From NCBI RefSeq assembly GCF_017491605.1, contig NZ_JAFGYY010000029.1, positions 1 through 60,991 on the forward strand: DNA of 60,991 nucleotides, in the 5' to 3' direction. This document shows, piece after piece, positions 57,719 through 60,991 of this stretch (positions are counted from its first letter, which is position 1; the number at the start of each line of letters is the position of its first letter). A program made the position numbers and the translations under genes. Below the pieces are notes generated by a model. That model searched no databases. It saw only the letters and a list, made by a program, of their open reading frames with translations, and was not told the DNA's origin. The DNA is from Pseudomonas sp. 30_B. GTDB lineage: Bacteria > Pseudomonadota > Gammaproteobacteria > Pseudomonadales > Pseudomonadaceae.

Positions 57719-58204
57719 ATGATGGCCGATAGCAAATCCAAGACGCGCAATGCCCATGCCCTGTCGATGCTGCAGGCGTTGCGTCGGTTGCAGCAGGCGG
57801 CCGACGTGCACTCCAAGAGCCTGGGGCGCGATGGCGAATTGACGCCGCTGCAACTGCTGATCCTGCAGGTGGTGGCGCTGGAGGGGGAAATTACCGCTGG
57901 TCAGTTGGCCGGGCAGGTCGCCCTGTCCCAGTCGTCGCTGTCGGGCGCCCTGGCGCGCCTGGAAAGCCAGCGGCTGCTGACTCGCCGGCGCGATACCGAC
58001 GACCGCCGCAAGCAGTGGCTGAGTCTGAACGACGCGGGCCTGGAGGCGCTGCGCGACGGACCGGAGCTGCTGCCCGAGCACGCCCTGGAGCGTTTCGCCG
58101 GGCTGCCGGAATGGGAGCAGCACACCATTCTCGCCGGGCTGCTGCGCGCTGCCGAACTGTTCGAGACACCCGACGCGGCGGTTGAGGAAGAAGAGGCGAG
58201 CTAG
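57719..58204 (+). CDS. MarR-family transcriptional regulator
   Basis: A 161-residue winged-helix protein with LTPLQLLILQVVALEGEITAGQLAGQVALSQSSLSGALARLESQRLLTRRRDTDDRRKQWLSLND, which spans the MarR recognition helix and the beta wing. An acidic C-terminus (AAVEEEEAS) is present. Divergent from asnO with a 127-bp gap, it is a candidate regulator of the osmolyte operon. The effector is unknown. Tandem ATGs lie at 57719 and 57722. Its 3' end overlaps the convergent TSUP gene by 4 bp. Confidence 0.87.
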   Translation: MMADSKSKTRNAHALSMLQALRRLQQAADVHSKSLGRDGELTPLQLLILQVVALEGEITAGQLAGQVALSQSSLSGALARLESQRLLTRRRDTDDRRKQWLSLNDAGLEALRDGPELLPEHALERFAGLPEWEQHTILAGLLRAAELFETPDAAVEEEEAS

Positions 58205-58953
58205 GACGCCAGCAACTTCTGCGCGGCCAGCGACAGGCTGACCGCCACCAGCATCAGGGCGAACAGACGTTGCAGCGTCGCGCCGCCCAGGCGCACCGCC
58301 AGGCGGTTGCCGGCCAGCACGCCGAGCGCGCCGCCCGCCGCAAGGCACGCCAGCAACGGCAGCGGCGGCTGGGCATGGCTCAGATAGAGCAGGAAGCCGC
58401 CGCCGGACACCAGCGCGATCACCGCCATCGAGGTCGCCGTTGCCGCCAGCATCGACAGCGGGGTGAACCACAGCAGCCCCGGCACGATCAGGAATCCGCC
58501 GCCCACGCCCATCAGGCCGGAGAGCAGTCCCACCGCAAGGCCGACGCCGAGCAACGGGCCGTTGCGCGTCGCCTGGCCGACCACGCGCTCCTGGCGCGAG
58601 CCCTGCCACATGCGCCAGGCCGACCACAGCACCAGCAGGCAGAAGCCGACGATCAGCCAGGAGTCCGGTACGAATTTCCCCAGCCACTGGCCGACGGCAT
58701 TGCCCGGCCAACCAGTGATTACCAGCCAGAACAATGGCCGCCAGGCCACCTGGCCCTGGCGCGCCCGGGGCACCGCGCCGATTGCCGCCGACAGCGCCAC
58801 CGCGCCGAGGCTGACGCCGATGGCATCGTGCAGCGGCAGGTGCAGGCTGAGCAGCAGGGGCAGGGCCACCAGCGAACCACCGGCGCCGGTGAGGCCCAGC
58901 AGCAGGCCCAGGATCAGGCCGATGGCGGAGGATTCGAACAGCAGTGCATCCAT
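58201..58953 (-). CDS. TauE/SafE (TSUP) sulfite-exporter-family permease
   Basis: A 250-residue membrane protein with about eight hydrophobic helices. The duplicated half motifs ILGLLLGLTGAGGSLVALPLLL and VGLLSGLMGVGGGFLIVPGLLW are the diagnostic TSUP pair. Family members export sulfite, sulfoacetate or other organosulfonates or import thiosulfate. The substrate here is not determined. It is downstream of mnmC on the same strand (52-bp gap) and may share its transcript. Confidence 0.88.
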   Translation of the reverse strand: MDALLFESSAIGLILGLLLGLTGAGGSLVALPLLLSLHLPLHDAIGVSLGAVALSAAIGAVPRARQGQVAWRPLFWLVITGWPGNAVGQWLGKFVPDSWLIVGFCLLVLWSAWRMWQGSRQERVVGQATRNGPLLGVGLAVGLLSGLMGVGGGFLIVPGLLWFTPLSMLAATATSMAVIALVSGGGFLLYLSHAQPPLPLLACLAAGGALGVLAGNRLAVRLGGATLQRLFALMLVAVSLSLAAQKLLAS

Positions 58954-59005
58954 GTCGGTGGTCCGCTCTGGAAGTGTTGCCGCGGCCCGTCTGGCCGCGC
59001 AGTGA

Positions 59006-60991
59006 TCAGGATGTCTTCTGCCCGCGTACCACTTCGCGCAGGAAGAAACGATTGGGGTGACAGGCTTCGGCCACGGCGCGCGGCAGGGGCAGCGGCTCGT
59101 CGTCCAGCCAGGCCGCCAGCAGCTCGCCGGCCAGCGGAGCGGTGACCAGCCCGCGCGAACCGTGGGCGCTGTTCAAGTACAGGCCGTCCAGCCAGGGACA
59201 GGGCGTTTCCGGCACCTGCCGGGCGTCCTTGCCGAGCACCGCGTAGGCCGCCGCGAAGGCAGCGTGGTCGGCCAGCGGGCCCACCAGCGGCAGGTAGTCC
59301 GGGGTGGTGCAGCGGAAGGCCGCGCGGCCTTGCAGGGTTGCCGGGTCGAGCTGGGCGACGTGCAGGCGTTCGCTCAGGTCTGTGGATATCTCCGCCAGCA
59401 GGTCGAGGTTGCCCAGGTGTTCTTCCAATGATGGCTCAGTGTCGTCTCGCTTGAATTCGAAACTGGCGCCCAGGGTGTGCTCGCCGTGGCGTGGCGGCGC
59501 GACGTAGCCTTCGGCGCAGACCACGGTGCTCAGCGCCGCGCTCTCGGCGGTGACCGGCAGGCGGGTGATCTGCCCGCGGATGCGCTTCATCGGCAGGCCC
59601 TGCGCGCCCTCGAAGCGGCGCACCTCGGCGGCGGTGGCGAGGATGGCGACCGGCGCCCTGGCGAGCTTGTCGCTGCCGCTCCAGGCGCTCCAGCCGTCGG
59701 CCTCGCGCTGCAGGCGGACTTCCTCTCCGGTCAGCACACGGATATTCGGATGTTGCGCCAGATGGCGGCACAGGGCTGGCGGATGCACCCAGCCGCCCTC
59801 GGGGTAGAACAGGCCGCCGGCCGGCAGGCCGATACCAGCGATGGCCTCGGCTTCGGCCTTGTCCAGCTGGCGCAGCAGGGTGTCGGGGAAGGCCTCGGCC
59901 AGTTTCGTCTGGCGCTCGGTTTCCGCCTCGTCGAACCCCAGTTGCAATACGCCGCAGTCGGACCAGTCCTGGTCTTTCTGCAACCTTTCGATCAGCCGCC
60001 GGGTATGCCCGAATCCGCTGACGATCAGGCGCGACAGTGCGGTGCCGTGGGCCGACAGCTTGAGGTAGAGCACGCCCTGGGGATTGCCCGAGGCTTCCTC
60101 GGCCAGGGCGCCGTGGCGTTCGATCAGCGTCACCTGCCAACCGCGTGCGGCGAGGCTGGCGGCGCTGGCGCAACCGGCCATGCCGCCGCCGATCACCAGT
60201 GCCTCGCGCGGACCCCCGCCGTCCTGGGGAGAGCGACGGGCAGGGCGTGCGTACCAGGGTTTAGCGGCAGGCTGTTCGGCGCCGACGTATTCGCCCTGGG
60301 ACATTTCCCATTTCTTGCCGAAGCCCAGGGTGCGACGGATCTTGAACCCGGCGGCGCCCAATCCACGGCGGACGAACCCGGCGCTGGTGAAGGTAGCCAG
60401 AGTCGTGCCCGGCGCCGAGAGCCTGGCAAGCTGGGCGTACAGCGCATCGTTCCACATCTCGGGGTTCTTCGCCGGGGAGAAGCCATCGAGGAACCAGGCG
60501 TCGATGCGTGCGTCCAGCTCCGGCAGCATGTCCAGCACGTCGCCCACCAGCAGGGTCAGCACCACGCGGCCATCGGCGAAGACGAAGCGCTGGAAGCCGG
60601 GGTTGATCGCCACGTACTGCTCCAGCAACTGCCCGGACAGATGCGCCAGCTCCGGCCAGAGAGCGAAGGCGCGGCGCAAGTCCTCCAGCGCCACCGGGAA
60701 TTTCTCAACGCTGACGAAGTGCAGCCGCGCATCGGCCGGCGCCAGTGCCTCGAACTGCTGCCAGGCGCATAGGAAGTTCAGCCCGGTGCCGAAGCCCGTC
60801 TCGCCGATGCACAGCCGTCCGCCGGCCGGCAGTGCGGCGAAGCGTTCAGGCAGGCGGTTGCCGGCGATGAACACGTGGTGCGTCTCCGCGATGCCGGAGG
60901 CGCGGGAGAAGTACACGTCGCCGTAGACGCGGGAGGTGGGTTGGCCGTTTTCGTCCCAGTCGATCTGGGCGCTATGGGGTTTGGGTGGGGT
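59006..60991 (-). CDS. mnmC: Bifunctional tRNA mnm5s2U biosynthesis enzyme MnmC (5' truncated by window edge)
   Basis: The visible 661 codons encode both halves of MnmC: an N-terminal methyltransferase (LCIGETGFGTGLNFLCAWQQF for SAM binding, then DGFSPAKNPEMW) and a C-terminal FAD oxidase that begins ALVIGGGMAGCASAASLAARGW (dinucleotide-binding). The first family residues (QIDWDENGQPTSRVYGDVYFS) are read within the last 50 bp of the window, but no start codon is visible, so the true ATG lies a few codons beyond position 60991. It finishes 5-methylaminomethyl-2-thiouridine at tRNA wobble positions. The ATG at 60916 is an internal codon. Confidence 0.94.
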   Translation of the reverse strand, partial: TPPKPHSAQIDWDENGQPTSRVYGDVYFSRASGIAETHHVFIAGNRLPERFAALPAGGRLCIGETGFGTGLNFLCAWQQFEALAPADARLHFVSVEKFPVALEDLRRAFALWPELAHLSGQLLEQYVAINPGFQRFVFADGRVVLTLLVGDVLDMLPELDARIDAWFLDGFSPAKNPEMWNDALYAQLARLSAPGTTLATFTSAGFVRRGLGAAGFKIRRTLGFGKKWEMSQGEYVGAEQPAAKPWYARPARRSPQDGGGPREALVIGGGMAGCASAASLAARGWQVTLIERHGALAEEASGNPQGVLYLKLSAHGTALSRLIVSGFGHTRRLIERLQKDQDWSDCGVLQLGFDEAETERQTKLAEAFPDTLLRQLDKAEAEAIAGIGLPAGGLFYPEGGWVHPPALCRHLAQHPNIRVLTGEEVRLQREADGWSAWSGSDKLARAPVAILATAAEVRRFEGAQGLPMKRIRGQITRLPVTAESAALSTVVCAEGYVAPPRHGEHTLGASFEFKRDDTEPSLEEHLGNLDLLAEISTDLSERLHVAQLDPATLQGRAAFRCTTPDYLPLVGPLADHAAFAAAYAVLGKDARQVPETPCPWLDGLYLNSAHGSRGLVTAPLAGELLAAWLDDEPLPLPRAVAEACHPNRFFLREVVRGQKTS

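Noticed and set aside
60916..60926. mnmC starting at ATG 60916 inside the window
   Set aside because: Family residues DWDENGQP...GDVYFS are encoded in-frame upstream to the window edge, so that ATG is internal.

Overview
This window looks like chromosomal DNA of a high-GC Pseudomonas from the P. aeruginosa / P. nitroreducens / P. citronellolis side of the genus. The basis is the gene content and gene order (rdgC, algO-type protease, apeB, rluA, minCDE, lpxL, betX, yjcH-actP, and the asnO-ngg osmolyte cluster). From memory the order follows the PA3271 to PA3231 stretch of P. aeruginosa PAO1, then jumps at about 52.5 kb to a block resembling PA3463 to PA3456. Dispersed short palindromes built on TGTAGGAGCGAGCTTGCTCG are also typical of the group. 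No prophage, integron, transposase gene or CRISPR array is visible. About 63 protein genes and two tRNAs are supported.

Layout. 0-4 kb: a transporter-fused hybrid histidine kinase (MxtR/CrbS type). A duplicated inverted copy of its 3' end lies at the extreme left edge and may be an assembly fold-back. 4-10 kb: acetyltransferase, AraC regulator, TonB-dependent receptor, MFS-acyltransferase fusion and cold-shock protein. 10-13 kb: a guanidinium exporter gene behind a convincing guanidine-II (mini-ykkC) riboswitch, a bile-acid:sodium symporter family gene, rdgC, and tRNA-Val and tRNA-Asp behind a strong promoter. 13-21 kb: FKBP lipoprotein, a small XRE/Sel1 gene trio, an EAL-CBS-GGDEF protein and the AlgO protease. 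21-29 kb: quinone oxidoreductase, an M50-like membrane protein, then an ABC import operon for an unidentified (perhaps phosphorylated or phosphonate) compound with its own phosphatase-superfamily enzyme, a HAD phosphatase and a divergent GntR/UTRA regulator. 29-34 kb: GFA protein, aminopeptidase, RluA and MinCDE. 34-41 kb: lipid A acyltransferase, patatin, pirin, an MlaA paralogue with an alpha/beta hydrolase, and small unknown genes. 41-49 kb: a GH17-like membrane enzyme, the glycine-betaine binding protein BetX, and the acetate uptake operon yjcH-actP with a DUF294 protein and a DnaQ-type exonuclease. 49-52.5 kb: small membrane proteins, an SDR, a 143-bp MITE-like palindrome and a 0.5-kb gene-free block of structured repeats. 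52.5-61 kb: YheU, the N-acetylglutaminylglutamine amide (NAGGN) osmolyte genes, a MarR regulator, a TSUP exporter and the 5'-truncated mnmC.

Functional links. The MxtR/CrbS sensor at the left end is known in Pseudomonas and Vibrio relatives to act with ErdR/CrbR on acetate genes such as acs and actP, so a sensor and likely targets lie about 41 kb apart. BetX and the NAGGN cluster both serve compatible-solute physiology. MlaA, the lipid A acyltransferase, the patatin and the MFS-acyltransferase all concern envelope lipids. The less explained loci are the importer with its paired phosphohydrolases, the XRE/unknown/Sel1 trio, the six-hairpin element near 52.1-52.3 kb and the orphan terminator near 51.07 kb.
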